The notes below the pieces were generated by a model. That model made no database searches and was not told where the DNA came from. It was given only the letters and a program-made list of their open reading frames with translations. Shown piece by piece: positions 1 to 7,700 of a stretch of DNA of 22,523 nt. This stretch comes from a bacterium (lineage in GTDB: Bacteria; Margulisbacteria; Marinamargulisbacteria; SXXA01). Within the stretch, counting starts at the first letter, position 1, and the number at the start of each line of letters is the position of its first letter. The stretch is from positions 1 to 22,523 of the forward strand of contig JAGYJO010000002.1 of NCBI GenBank assembly GCA_018402095.1, written 5' to 3'. Position numbers and translations under genes: made by a program.

Positions 1-17
1 GCCCTTTGAAATCTCTA

Positions 18-55
18 TATTTCGCTCAGCGGAGCTGAGCGAAATAATGTTTTTT
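18..55 (+). terminator. Intrinsic terminator-like hairpin
   Basis: A perfect 13-bp inverted repeat has its left arm at 18-30 (TATTTCGCTCAGC), a GGA loop at 31-33 and its right arm at 34-46. A T6 tract follows at 50-55. The U-tract lies on the + strand side, so the hairpin most likely ends a + strand transcript entering from left of the window. On the minus strand it is followed only by mixed sequence. It also bounds the structured segment to its right. Confidence 0.6.
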
Positions 56-236
56 CGGGGGCTTCGCCCTTCATGGATCTGCCTTTAGGTAGACCCAGCC
101 GGGCAGCCTACATCCCTGACGGATCACGCCTCTTCGGCGAGACCCTTTTCCTCCTTGCGGTCGGCGGGACTACGGTTACGTCGCAAAGCCGACTCACCCT
201 GCACCCCCCGTCTAGGAAGGGGGTATGTTTTTTTTT
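56..236 (+). ncRNA. Possible structured small RNA (unidentified)
   Basis: This stretch has no credible protein gene but many short complementary pairs. They are CGGGGG (56-61) with CCCCCG (205-210) as a possible closing helix, GGGC/GCCC (59-62/66-69), TCTGCC/GGTAGA (78-83/88-93), CGCC/GGCG (127-130/136-139) and GTCGGC/GCCGAC (160-165/188-193). It ends in a C5/G5 hairpin plus T9. The C-run at 204-209 can pair with either the 5' G-run or the terminator G-run, a mutually exclusive arrangement typical of riboswitches. However, no + strand gene follows, so a stand-alone RNA fits better. I could not match it to tRNA, RNase P, SRP, tmRNA or a known riboswitch. Identity and even transcription are unproven. 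Confidence 0.25.
205..236 (+). terminator. Intrinsic terminator-like hairpin with T9 tract
   Basis: CCCCC (205-209) pairs with GGGGG (219-223) around a 9-nt loop, followed after TATG by nine T residues at 228-236. The T-run overlaps the stop codon of the convergent minus-strand HAD gene. It would end a + strand transcript before it runs antisense into that gene. The stem is short (5 bp) but all G-C. Confidence 0.45.
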
Positions 237-837
237 AAATAGTGAGAAAGCTGTCTGGGTGTAGCCATGAAACGTTTTCAAAAGAAGTGGGTGGTTTCTG
301 GTCGTCAATCCATAAAATATGGCTATGCGATTGTCGTAACATGGCCATTGTTTCTATCTTGAAATCCCACAATGGGCGGTAATCGCCATGGGGTCTCATA
401 TGTAAAGCTTTATGCGTAATCGCATGTTTTTGGAAAAAAGAAACGGTACCAGGCCGACACTTTTCATCTCTGTTTGTGAGGAATATGGGCGGTGTTGGAT
501 GCTTTTGAATGAAGTCTAGACTGTGTGCGATAGGGTGGTCATTTTTGAAATCCAAAGTGGCCAACCACGTGTAAAATTCTTCGGAAAAAGCGTCTCTCAG
601 GGGACAGCTCATGGAGAGATGGAAATCATGGTCGCTGGTAGGGGTGCACCTTCCGTGATGACATGGGAAATCGCCGGACTGTTGTGCGATAGGGCATTGT
701 TTCGCATCTGAGGTGAGACATTTTGCAAAGAAAGGAGATTGCGTGTCTTGTGGTCGTGAGATGGTGAAGTCAATGTCACTGACAATTTGGATGTTGGGGG
801 TCGAGAATCGTTCGACTATGCTTATGGATTCCCGCAC
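235..837 (-). CDS. HAD-superfamily phosphatase-like protein
   Basis: This 200-residue protein has the four HAD signatures in order. Motif I is SDIDFTI with D21, D23 and T25 (the nucleophile and acid/base aspartates). Motif II is the Thr in IFLTNRDE (T121). Motif III is the lysine in DFKIET (K160). Motif IV is the acidic pair in LWIDDQ (D178, D179). These fit a Mg-dependent phosphohydrolase using an aspartyl-phosphate intermediate. The layout recalls small HAD enzymes such as the polynucleotide 3'-phosphatase group, but the substrate cannot be read from sequence. Residues 30-80 form a Cys/His-containing insert (C40, C48, H60, H61, C64, H70, H73, C78), perhaps a cap or metal-binding element. 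The start is GTG at 837, only 3 nt after the thrS stop, so it is probably translationally coupled and the last gene of the operon. No good Shine-Dalgarno is visible. Confidence 0.75.
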   Translation of the reverse strand: MRESISIVERFSTPNIQIVSDIDFTISRPQDTQSPFFAKCLTSDAKQCPIAQQSGDFPCHHGRCTPTSDHDFHLSMSCPLRDAFSEEFYTWLATLDFKNDHPIAHSLDFIQKHPTPPIFLTNRDEKCRPGTVSFFQKHAITHKALHMRPHGDYRPLWDFKIETMAMLRQSHSHILWIDDQKPPTSFENVSWLHPDSFLTI

Positions 838-840
838 GGA

Positions 841-2565
841 TTAGCGTTGTTTGGCTGCGTCTAAAATGTGTTGGACCAAGTCTGTGGCACTGATCAGCGG
901 GCTTTCTTTGCTGCCACGGGTACGTAGGCTGACGGTATTGTCCGCGGCCTCTTTTTTGCCAATGACACCAATAAAGGGCACTTTTTCCGTGGTGGCCAGA
1001 CGAATTTTGTAACCTAGTTTTTCGTCAGACATATCGGCTTGGACGCGGATACCTGCTTGTCGAAGTGTTTTGACCAGAGTGTTGGTGTAGTCGATAGTTT
1101 CGGAAGAGAGATTGAGTAATTTGATTTGTACAGGGGCTAGCCAGACAGGAAACTTACCTTCGTAATGTTCGACGAGAATACCAAAAAAACGCTCCAATGA
1201 GCCAAAAAGTGCTCTGTGAATCATGATGGGGCGGTGTTTTTGTCCATCTGATCCGACATAGGTCATGTCAAATCGTTCCGGCAGATTGAAGTCAAATTGA
1301 ATGGTAGAACACTGCCACAAACGGCCAATAGCATCTTCGATTTTCATGTCAATTTTAGGGCCATAAAAGGCACCACCACCGTCGTCGACGCTGTAGTCCC
1401 AGCCCATGGCTTTGATAGCGTCTTCAAGGGCAGACTCCGCCGATGACCATAAATCCAAGTCCCCAACGTACTTCTCTTTGGGGCGTGTGGATAGGTAAAC
1501 GTGTTTTTTCTGAAATCCAAATGTATCCAGTATTTGACTACATAAGGTAAGAACGTCGAGAATTTCCTCTCGGACTTGTTCTGGCGTGCAGATGATATGG
1601 GCATCATCTTGGGTGAATCCACGGACACGCATGAGTCCATGAAGTACCCCGGATCGCTCATAGCGATAGACGGTACCCAATTCAGCATACCGTAAGGGGA
1701 GGTCTCTATAGGATCTGTGTTGGGATTCGTACACTTTGATATGAAAAGGGCAGTTCATGGGTTTGATGAAGTAGCTGTTGTCATCAACACTCATCTCGGC
1801 ATACATGTTTTCTTTGTAAAAAGAAGTGTGTCCACTGGTTTCCCACAATGTGGCACGGCCAACATGGGGTGAGTAGAGGAGGTCATAATTGGCCTTGTAG
1901 TGTTCTTGTCGCCAGTGGTCTTCGATAATTGACCGAATCATGGCGCCCTTTGGATGCCAAAGGACAAGCCCTGGTCCAATATCTTCCTGAAAGCTAAAAA
2001 GATCCAAAGCTTTTCCAATGATTCTGTGATCCCGTTTTTGTGCTTCTTCGAGACGTACCAGGTGTGCGTCTAGTTCTGCTTGGGAATGAAACGCTGTGCC
2101 GTAAATGCGCTGTAGCATGGGTCTTTTTTCATCGCCACGCCAATAAGCGCCAGAAATTTTCATGAGCTTAATTGCGGGGATTTCAGAGGTGTTGTTGACG
2201 TGGGGGCCTCTGCAAAGGTCGATGAAGGGACCGTTTTCGTAGAATGTGTAGTCAGGGACATCAAGATCTCGGATCAGTTCTAGTTTGTAGGGTTGTTCAC
2301 GTTTTTCGAAAAAAAGAATCGCTTCTTCTTTTGGCAGTGTATAGGTTTTGAAGGATTGCGATTCTGCCAAAATGGTTTTCATTCTGGACTCAATATCGAC
2401 CAAGTCATCTGTTGTTAAGCTTCTTGGAAGATCAAAATCGTAATAAAACCCTTCATCAATGACAGGGCCTATTCCCAATTTGGCGTCTGGGAATAGCTGT
2501 AATAAGGCTTGGGCCAAAACATGCGAGGCGCTGTGTCTGATTTCTTCTAGTGTGGGTAGTGACAT
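841..2565 (-). CDS. thrS: Threonyl-tRNA synthetase lacking the TGS domain
   Basis: This class II synthetase charges tRNA-Thr in the cytoplasm. The 574 residues begin directly with the second (editing) domain, with HSASH (H11, H15) and CRGPH (C118, H122), the metal/editing motifs of the ThrRS/AlaRS family. The catalytic core follows. The expected zinc ligands are C272 (MNCPFH), H323 (DDAHI) and H450 (IHRALFGSLERF), matching E. coli C334/H385/H511 with a steady offset of about 61-62. Motif 2 is YRYERSGVLHGLMRVRGF. The C-terminal anticodon-binding domain spans about 476-574. The missing roughly 62 N-terminal residues correspond to the TGS/N1 domain. An in-frame stop (2581-2583) lies five codons upstream of the ATG, so the shorter start is not a choice error. 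It starts 4 nt after the upstream gene and is followed 3 nt later by the HAD gene. No Shine-Dalgarno is evident, so coupling is likely. Confidence 0.97.
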   Translation of the reverse strand: MSLPTLEEIRHSASHVLAQALLQLFPDAKLGIGPVIDEGFYYDFDLPRSLTTDDLVDIESRMKTILAESQSFKTYTLPKEEAILFFEKREQPYKLELIRDLDVPDYTFYENGPFIDLCRGPHVNNTSEIPAIKLMKISGAYWRGDEKRPMLQRIYGTAFHSQAELDAHLVRLEEAQKRDHRIIGKALDLFSFQEDIGPGLVLWHPKGAMIRSIIEDHWRQEHYKANYDLLYSPHVGRATLWETSGHTSFYKENMYAEMSVDDNSYFIKPMNCPFHIKVYESQHRSYRDLPLRYAELGTVYRYERSGVLHGLMRVRGFTQDDAHIICTPEQVREEILDVLTLCSQILDTFGFQKKHVYLSTRPKEKYVGDLDLWSSAESALEDAIKAMGWDYSVDDGGGAFYGPKIDMKIEDAIGRLWQCSTIQFDFNLPERFDMTYVGSDGQKHRPIMIHRALFGSLERFFGILVEHYEGKFPVWLAPVQIKLLNLSSETIDYTNTLVKTLRQAGIRVQADMSDEKLGYKIRLATTEKVPFIGVIGKKEAADNTVSLRTRGSKESPLISATDLVQHILDAAKQR

Positions 2566-2569
2566 AGTG

Positions 2570-3025
2570 TTAGTTGAGACTCAGTGGGAAGCCCATGTAA
2601 AAGCCTTCGATCTCGGAATGTGCTGGGATGTCATAGTCTACTGATCCTTGAAGACGTTCGATAAGGTTGTGGATATCTTGATCTTCTGGAATGCGAATGC
2701 TCATTTTATCTTTCGGATAGCTCAATTGCGGTTGTTTTGTGTGCTTGTGTGTTTTTGGTGTAGGGCGATCCTCTGGCAAGGCATTGCTTTCATCTGTTGG
2801 ATTAACCGCTTCTCGAATAACATTCTCGACGAGCGTTCCTGCGATATTGCTAATGAATTTTGAGATAGATTTGCATAGTTTGTCTACTGCCTCATCTTCG
2901 CTCTTTCCAAATCCCTTGCATTCGGGAAACGCTGAGCAAATAGCCTTGAATCGCGTTTTTTGAAAGGTTACTTGAACTTCTAGGTTCTTGAGTGGGCGAA
3001 TGAAGTGTGCGTCTGCTGTTGTCAT
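2570..3025 (-). CDS. Small HicB-like domain protein, function unknown
   Basis: The protein has 151 residues. Residues about 14-65 look like the small HicB/RNase-H-like partial fold: two beta strands, then an 'FPECKGFGKSEDEAVDKL' turn-helix, which resembles the 'PEFPGC...G.T.EEAL' signature of HicB antitoxins. The rest is a polar linker (about 80-115, Pro/Lys/Thr/His rich) and a short C-terminal segment with no recognisable fold. No HicA toxin lies alongside, so a toxin-antitoxin role is not supported. It is the first gene of the minus-strand operon, 4 nt ahead of thrS, and might regulate or accompany it, but that is only positional inference. The ATG at 3025 lies 8 nt from a predicted -10 box, so the mRNA may have almost no leader. 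Confidence 0.6.
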   Translation of the reverse strand: MTTADAHFIRPLKNLEVQVTFQKTRFKAICSAFPECKGFGKSEDEAVDKLCKSISKFISNIAGTLVENVIREAVNPTDESNALPEDRPTPKTHKHTKQPQLSYPKDKMSIRIPEDQDIHNLIERLQGSVDYDIPAHSEIEGFYMGFPLSLN

Positions 3026-3033
3026 AGCTAATT

Positions 3034-3062
3034 ACCGTACCGTGAGCTTGAAATGGTGTCAA
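3034..3062 (-). promoter_or_regulatory. Sigma70-type promoter of the thrS operon
   Basis: Read on the minus strand, a consensus -35 TTGACA (3062-3057) is followed by a 17-bp spacer and a weak -10 TACGGT (3039-3034). The ATG of the first gene begins 8 nt after the -10, so transcription would start at or within a few bases of the start codon. The -35 match and spacing are strong, while the -10 is 3 of 6. Confidence 0.5.
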
Positions 3063-3179
3063 GAAAAGGCCTCTTTTTCGCTTGATGGTGACGCTTGTGT
3101 TTTTGAGGTCCTAGCACAAAGTGGTTGCCTGAATTACTCGTATGCAAGTTTTGCCCACTGCCGCCCGATATGGGTAGTC

Positions 3180-3848
3180 ATGATGCACAAGGTTTTTGTA
3201 ATTAAATCTAAGAAAAATGGCCGCGCCTTTTCTCTGTCAAATTCAAAATTGTTTTTGGCGGTTTTTTTTTGGTGCGTTTTTTTCCTGTTCGGAGGCTCTC
3301 TGCAGGCGAGTACCATTGAGGTGCGTTCTTTTTCCTTGAACCGGGTGTTACATTTCGGGAAAGATGTTCCAGATGCGTTCAAGCCTATTAATGGGGGAAC
3401 CAATCTCAATGGCGATAGTTTGGGTACTGTGTCGGGTTTGCAGGTCTTGAGTTTGGGGTATAAATCCTTTGATACAGGGCCTGTTTCGACCTCTGAAGCT
3501 GCTGTGATTGTCAGTCAAGAGACAGCCGCGGATGCAGAGATCCCTGCCGAGGTTATTGGGAAGGCTTTGTTTTATCCCAATCCGGCTAGGCAACTTGAAA
3601 ATGCGAAGTTGGGATATCAATTATCAAAAAATATGGACATTGAATTGCAAATGTATGACATGATGGCCAATCGGATATTTAAGACCATTTTTCCTTCTGG
3701 AACCAATGGTGGTAAGTCTGGTTACAATAAGCTGACGCTCAATTTAGAGACGTTTTCTGGGTATTTTCTGTCTGCGGGGGTTTATTTTTACCTCATTATT
3801 CATGATGGTAACGTTTTGGCTAAAGGAAAGGTTGCGGTGATCCCATGA
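3180..3848 (+). CDS. Exported protein with FlgD/type-IX-sorting-like C-terminal domain
   Basis: I start this gene at ATG 3180 (222 residues). The frame stays open up to 2988, but the extra 64 residues overlap the divergent promoter and precede the signal peptide. A basic N-region (KSKKNGR) is followed by hydrophobic LFLAVFFWCVFFLFGG and a likely signal peptidase I site near SLQA-S. The last about 94 residues (129-222) start with FYPNPARQ and end GVYFYLIIHDGNVLAKGKV, the pattern of FlgD-Ig-like and T9SS type A sorting domains: a Tyr-Pro-Asn-Pro opening strand, an 'aGvYfY' strand and a terminal GK strand. The middle part is unremarkable. It is the first gene of the surface operon and its stop overlaps the next start (ATGA). 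It is probably secreted or surface attached. Whether a true type IX machine exists cannot be told here. Confidence 0.7.
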   Translation: MMHKVFVIKSKKNGRAFSLSNSKLFLAVFFWCVFFLFGGSLQASTIEVRSFSLNRVLHFGKDVPDAFKPINGGTNLNGDSLGTVSGLQVLSLGYKSFDTGPVSTSEAAVIVSQETAADAEIPAEVIGKALFYPNPARQLENAKLGYQLSKNMDIELQMYDMMANRIFKTIFPSGTNGGKSGYNKLTLNLETFSGYFLSAGVYFYLIIHDGNVLAKGKVAVIP

Positions 3849-4780
3849 AAGGGTTATTTCTGTTTTTTGTGGGTGTCTGTATGGGGTGCTCTTCTTTGTT
3901 CGCTCAGGCTGAGTTTTTTCAAGGAACAAACCTAGGTTCTTCTGCGCGTATGATTCGTATGGCGAATATCGAAGGGTTTTCTGGGTTATCAAGTACTATT
4001 TTTGATAATCCGGCGGGAATGATGATTGTTCCTGCTCAGCGGCATTTGAACTTTTTTTATTCGCAATTGATGCAGGAAGTTGAATATAAAAACGTTGCAG
4101 GTACGATTCAGACGCCGTACGGAGTGTTTGGTGCTGGGATTATGTTAACAGAAGTGAGTGGGATTCCTGTGACCACGCAAGATATTAGCGCGGATCCTGA
4201 GAACCCTCTTTTTCTTGAGACAGGTGAATATTTTGATTATCTCAACGGGGTTATGAAATTTAGCTATGGGTTTTCTCAGTCTGAGCATCTTCATTTTGGA
4301 TTGAGTGGTAGTTATTATTTTACGAAAATTCATACCTATACAGGCTCTGGTATGAATGTGGATGCGGGTATGCTTTACGACACACCTGTTTTCGGGGCGT
4401 CCATTGTGTTGCGAAATGTCGCCTCGGGGCTCAAGGTAAAGTATTCGAATGGGTCTAGTGAAACGCTGTCTTTGCAGACTGCTTATGGGGCGAGGTATCG
4501 ATTGATGCCAGACCTGCAGGTGTATGGCCAAGTGAAAATTGTGGGCGGTAGCAAGAAGATGGCCAATAGTTTTGCTGCTGTGTATACCCCTTACTTTTTA
4601 CCTTATATTACGATTTCTGGTGGGTATAAAGAGTTCTTGGTTTTAAAAGAGGTCAAGGGTGGGGTGACGCTGGGTGTTGGCTTGACACTGGGTTCGATCT
4701 CGGCGGACTATGCCCTTGAACAGAGTGATCACCCCGAGTTTAATGGTAAGCACTACTTGTCTATGGGGTTTGCTTTTTAG
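3845..4780 (+). CDS. PorV/UPF0164-like outer-membrane beta-barrel protein
   Basis: The 311-residue protein has a signal peptide (MKGLFLFFVGVCMGCSSLFA), probably cut near FAQA. It then has the opening typical of the PorV/PorQ (UPF0164) barrel family: 'GSSARMIRMANIEGFSG', then a 'DNPAGM' motif corresponding to the family's 'A.y.NPAGl'. The rest alternates short Gly/aromatic beta strands and ends in a C-terminal aromatic (MGFAF), as in outer-membrane barrels. In Bacteroidota, PorV shuttles type IX substrates at the outer membrane; other family members have no proven role. Its ATG overlaps the stop of the FlgD-like gene (3845-3848), and the giant protein gene starts 9 nt after its stop. I therefore infer a role in exporting or anchoring one of these neighbours. 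A lipobox reading at GCSS is poor. Confidence 0.75.
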   Translation: MKGLFLFFVGVCMGCSSLFAQAEFFQGTNLGSSARMIRMANIEGFSGLSSTIFDNPAGMMIVPAQRHLNFFYSQLMQEVEYKNVAGTIQTPYGVFGAGIMLTEVSGIPVTTQDISADPENPLFLETGEYFDYLNGVMKFSYGFSQSEHLHFGLSGSYYFTKIHTYTGSGMNVDAGMLYDTPVFGASIVLRNVASGLKVKYSNGSSETLSLQTAYGARYRLMPDLQVYGQVKIVGGSKKMANSFAAVYTPYFLPYITISGGYKEFLVLKEVKGGVTLGVGLTLGSISADYALEQSDHPEFNGKHYLSMGFAF

Positions 4781-4785
4781 AGGAT
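4779..4785 (+). promoter_or_regulatory. Ribosome binding site of the giant gene
   Basis: AGAGGAT overlaps the stop codon of the preceding gene and ends 4 nt before ATG 4790. It is the clearest Shine-Dalgarno in the window and selects 4790 over the out-of-frame ATG at 4786. Confidence 0.65.
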
Positions 4786-4789
4786 ATGT

Positions 4790-7700
4790 ATGGATAAGCG
4801 TCGGTATTTAAATTCAGCGTTCTTTTTTAAGCTGCTTTTCAGTGCCGTTTTCTGTGTCTTTTTGTCCCACTCTCTTCACGCACAAACGGCAGACGCTTCT
4901 ATTTTTGTTGTGGATAAATCCACAAATCCAGCGACAGTTTTGCAGGCATGGCAGGAGACGCCTATTCGATTTACCGTCGAAGATGTTTTTTTCTCTAAAA
5001 CATTGGGGCGTTATTTAGGCCAAGATGCGCCAGAATCTTTTGTGGCTACAGCAAGCTTACTGAGTGAAGGGTCTGTTATTTACACAGAGAGTGCGGGTTT
5101 GCTTACTTTTAATCATGGGACTTTTTCTTTTGTTTTGGGCTCTAGAAATGTCTTGATGCCCGCCATTCTGTCTTCTCCGAATGTTGTCTTGAGGTTGGAT
5201 TTGCCCTCGCAGTCAGCTACCTTTTCTATTTCTTCGCTGCCTTACGCGATTCATGCGCGTGTTGCGGAGGTTGGTTTGTCGGGTCTTGCTTCGACGGTGT
5301 CTGGGAATTTTGTTTCGACTTTTTCTGTGAGTTCGGGGCTTGTGTTTGGTGAGAATAGCGTGGTTGTTCGGGGGGCGCGCGTTGGTGTGGGGTTGTTTTC
5401 TCCTGCGTATGCTTTGGATGTTGCTGGTGTGGCCAATTTTGGGGGGATGTATCTAAACGGTCAGCCGCTTTCTGAGACATTGTCCTGGCGAGAGAGTAGT
5501 ATCAATACAAGTAATATTTATACGGCTAAAAAACCGGTTGGTATTCGTACTGCATTTCCCAATTCTTTGTTTGCGCTTCATGTTGCGGCGACGGTGAATG
5601 CAACGTCTTTAAGTAAAAATGGGAATCCTATTACGGCTTCCAACTATTGGACCCAAACCGTCAACCCTACCTATAATTTGTATATTGTTGACCATGCTGT
5701 TGCTATTGGGCGCTCAATTCCGAAAGAGTCCTTGGATGTTAACGGTGCTATCCGATTGGACACAACGTCCTCTGCAAATACCGGTGCTATTCGGTGGGCT
5801 GCCGTTGATGATATTAAAGATTTCCAGGGGTATTATGAAACCCTTGAGGATGGTGTGCCTACCCAGGCTTGGCGTTCTTTGACGGGGATTTCTGGGTCTG
5901 GTCGTGCGGATCGTGTGGCCACTTGGCGTGGTCTTGTGACACGGCCGAATTTGGATTATGTGGCGGACTTGATCCATCAGGACGGTGTTGGGTTTGGTAT
6001 TGGGGTTTCGCCTACAGCCAGGATGCACGTGGCGGCGCGGTCGCTTTCCACCAATCCTGTCTTTTTGGTGACATCTTTTTTTAATGATCCCTTGATACAA
6101 ATTGTGCCAACTGGTGGGGTGGGGATTGGTACGACGGCTATTGGCGATAATCTCGAGGTCGCGGGCACGATGAACGCTCAGGACTTGCTGATTGATGGGG
6201 TTCCGCTTCGTTTGACTTTGTCTAGCGGCACGTACTGGCTGCGTAATGGGGATAATGATTTGTATTACCTGAATGGCAATGTTGGGATTGGTCGTCCTGA
6301 CCCGTCCTCTCTTTTTGAGATTGCGGCACCTAATCATGACCCTGGCGAGGCGACACAAAATCCCTCGGTGACCTTCACGGCTGGTTATGGAACGACAGGT
6401 CAGCAGCGGTATACATTGGGTATTAACGCGCAAGATGATGGGGTTTTTCGTGTTGAGGAAGGTACTTCTTTGGGTAGCGCATCGCCATTGTTTGTTGCGT
6501 TTGATGATCGCTTTGGTATTGGCTTGTCTGAGCCCAAGGCTAATTTGCATGTTAGTGGAAATACAGGTTTGATTTTAACCGGGTTGTTTGAAGCTATTAA
6601 TCCTGGTGTGAGTGCCATTACCTCAACGGTGTCTGTTACAGGCGCTGGTACCCGTATGGTATATCATCCATCGAAGGGGATCTTTCGTGTTGGTTCTTTG
6701 AGTGGGACCAGTGTATATGCCGGTTCACAGTGGGATGATGAGTCTCTGGGTATTTTGACCACAGCGTTTGGCCGAGACCATTTGGTGAGTGGTAATTTCT
6801 CTCATGCGATAGGTGGGTCTGGTCATTCTGTTGGGGGGGCCTATGCGATGGCTCTTGGTGGTTTGGGGAATCAAGCTGCTGGGGACTTCTCTGTTGCGAT
6901 GGGTCGGGGTGCTGCGGCCAATACGCATGGTTCTTTTGTCTGGGCTGATAATGCCGTCGGTTCGTTTGCGAGTGTTACAGAGAATCAATTTTTGATTCGT
7001 TCGTCTGGTGGTGTGGGGGTGAATACCTCTCAGACAGGTATTTCTATTCAATTTTCTACGAAGAATATTGCGTTGTCTGTTCATCCTCAGCCTGTAGGGG
7101 CGGTTCATTTTTTGGGCTTGTTGCCTGATGCGACAGATTGGGGATCTGCGCAGTCTATTGTGACGGAGTTGAAGACGAGTGGGTATCTCACAAGTTCTGG
7201 GGAAATGCTTTCTGATTTTGATTCATCGGCAGTACTTTCTTTTTCGCCTGGATTTGCCTATGCGAATTTAGAGTCTGAAATTAGAGCTGTTTTGGCGCTA
7301 CATTCCCAGCGTTTCGTATTGGATATGAAGGGTAAATCGTCTCAGTCTTTTGTATATACCCCGCTTGGTGGGCTTGGAATTAATACGCGTACGCCTTCGG
7401 TGAATACCTTGGCTATTATGGATCCGGTTTGGGTGAATGCTACTGGGAATGCTTATTTCTTGGTGCAGGGGACGTCTTTGGGCGAGGCGTTGTTTCTGAC
7501 TGTTGGGACAGAAAATCCTGCCACATCGCCTTCTTTTGTTGTGGTTGCTTCTGGAAATGTGGGGGTCGGGAAGTTTCCTGATTTACTTGCTAACGGAGAG
7601 GTCGTGTCTGCTTCCGAAATATCTGGTTATTTGGATTCGGCTGGTGCGATTGTTGCTGAGTCGTTTAGTTTTCCAGATGGTCAAACTTTGTCCGCTACGG

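Noticed and set aside
121..200. c-di-GMP-I (GEMM) riboswitch, suggested by GGATCACGCC and CGCAAAGCC
   Set aside because: The conserved CAGGGCAAACC core and tetraloop-receptor arrangement are missing and no + strand gene follows. The two short matches are likely chance.
73..308. Short open frames on both strands in the left intergenic region
   Set aside because: No ribosome binding site, no family resemblance, and the sequence is better explained by hairpins and terminators.
2988..3179. N-terminal extension of the FlgD-like protein from ATG 2988
   Set aside because: It would overlap the start and promoter of the divergent minus-strand operon, and it places 64 extra residues ahead of a clear signal peptide that begins right after ATG 3180.
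3063..3179. Promoter for the plus-strand surface operon
   Set aside because: TTG-type -35 candidates (3082, 3103, 3125) lack an acceptable -10 at 16-18 bp. One must exist nearby, but I could not support a position.
3845..3910. Lipoprotein signal in the PorV-like protein (VCMGC)
   Set aside because: The residues before the cysteine do not fit the lipobox well, and a better signal peptidase I site lies at FAQA just after it.
5714..6550. 278-codon minus-strand open frame opposite the giant gene
   Set aside because: Its product is rich in Arg, Asn, Thr and Pro with no domain signature, as expected from the antisense of a Gly/Val/Ser-rich repeat gene. The other antisense frames across 5-18 kb look the same.
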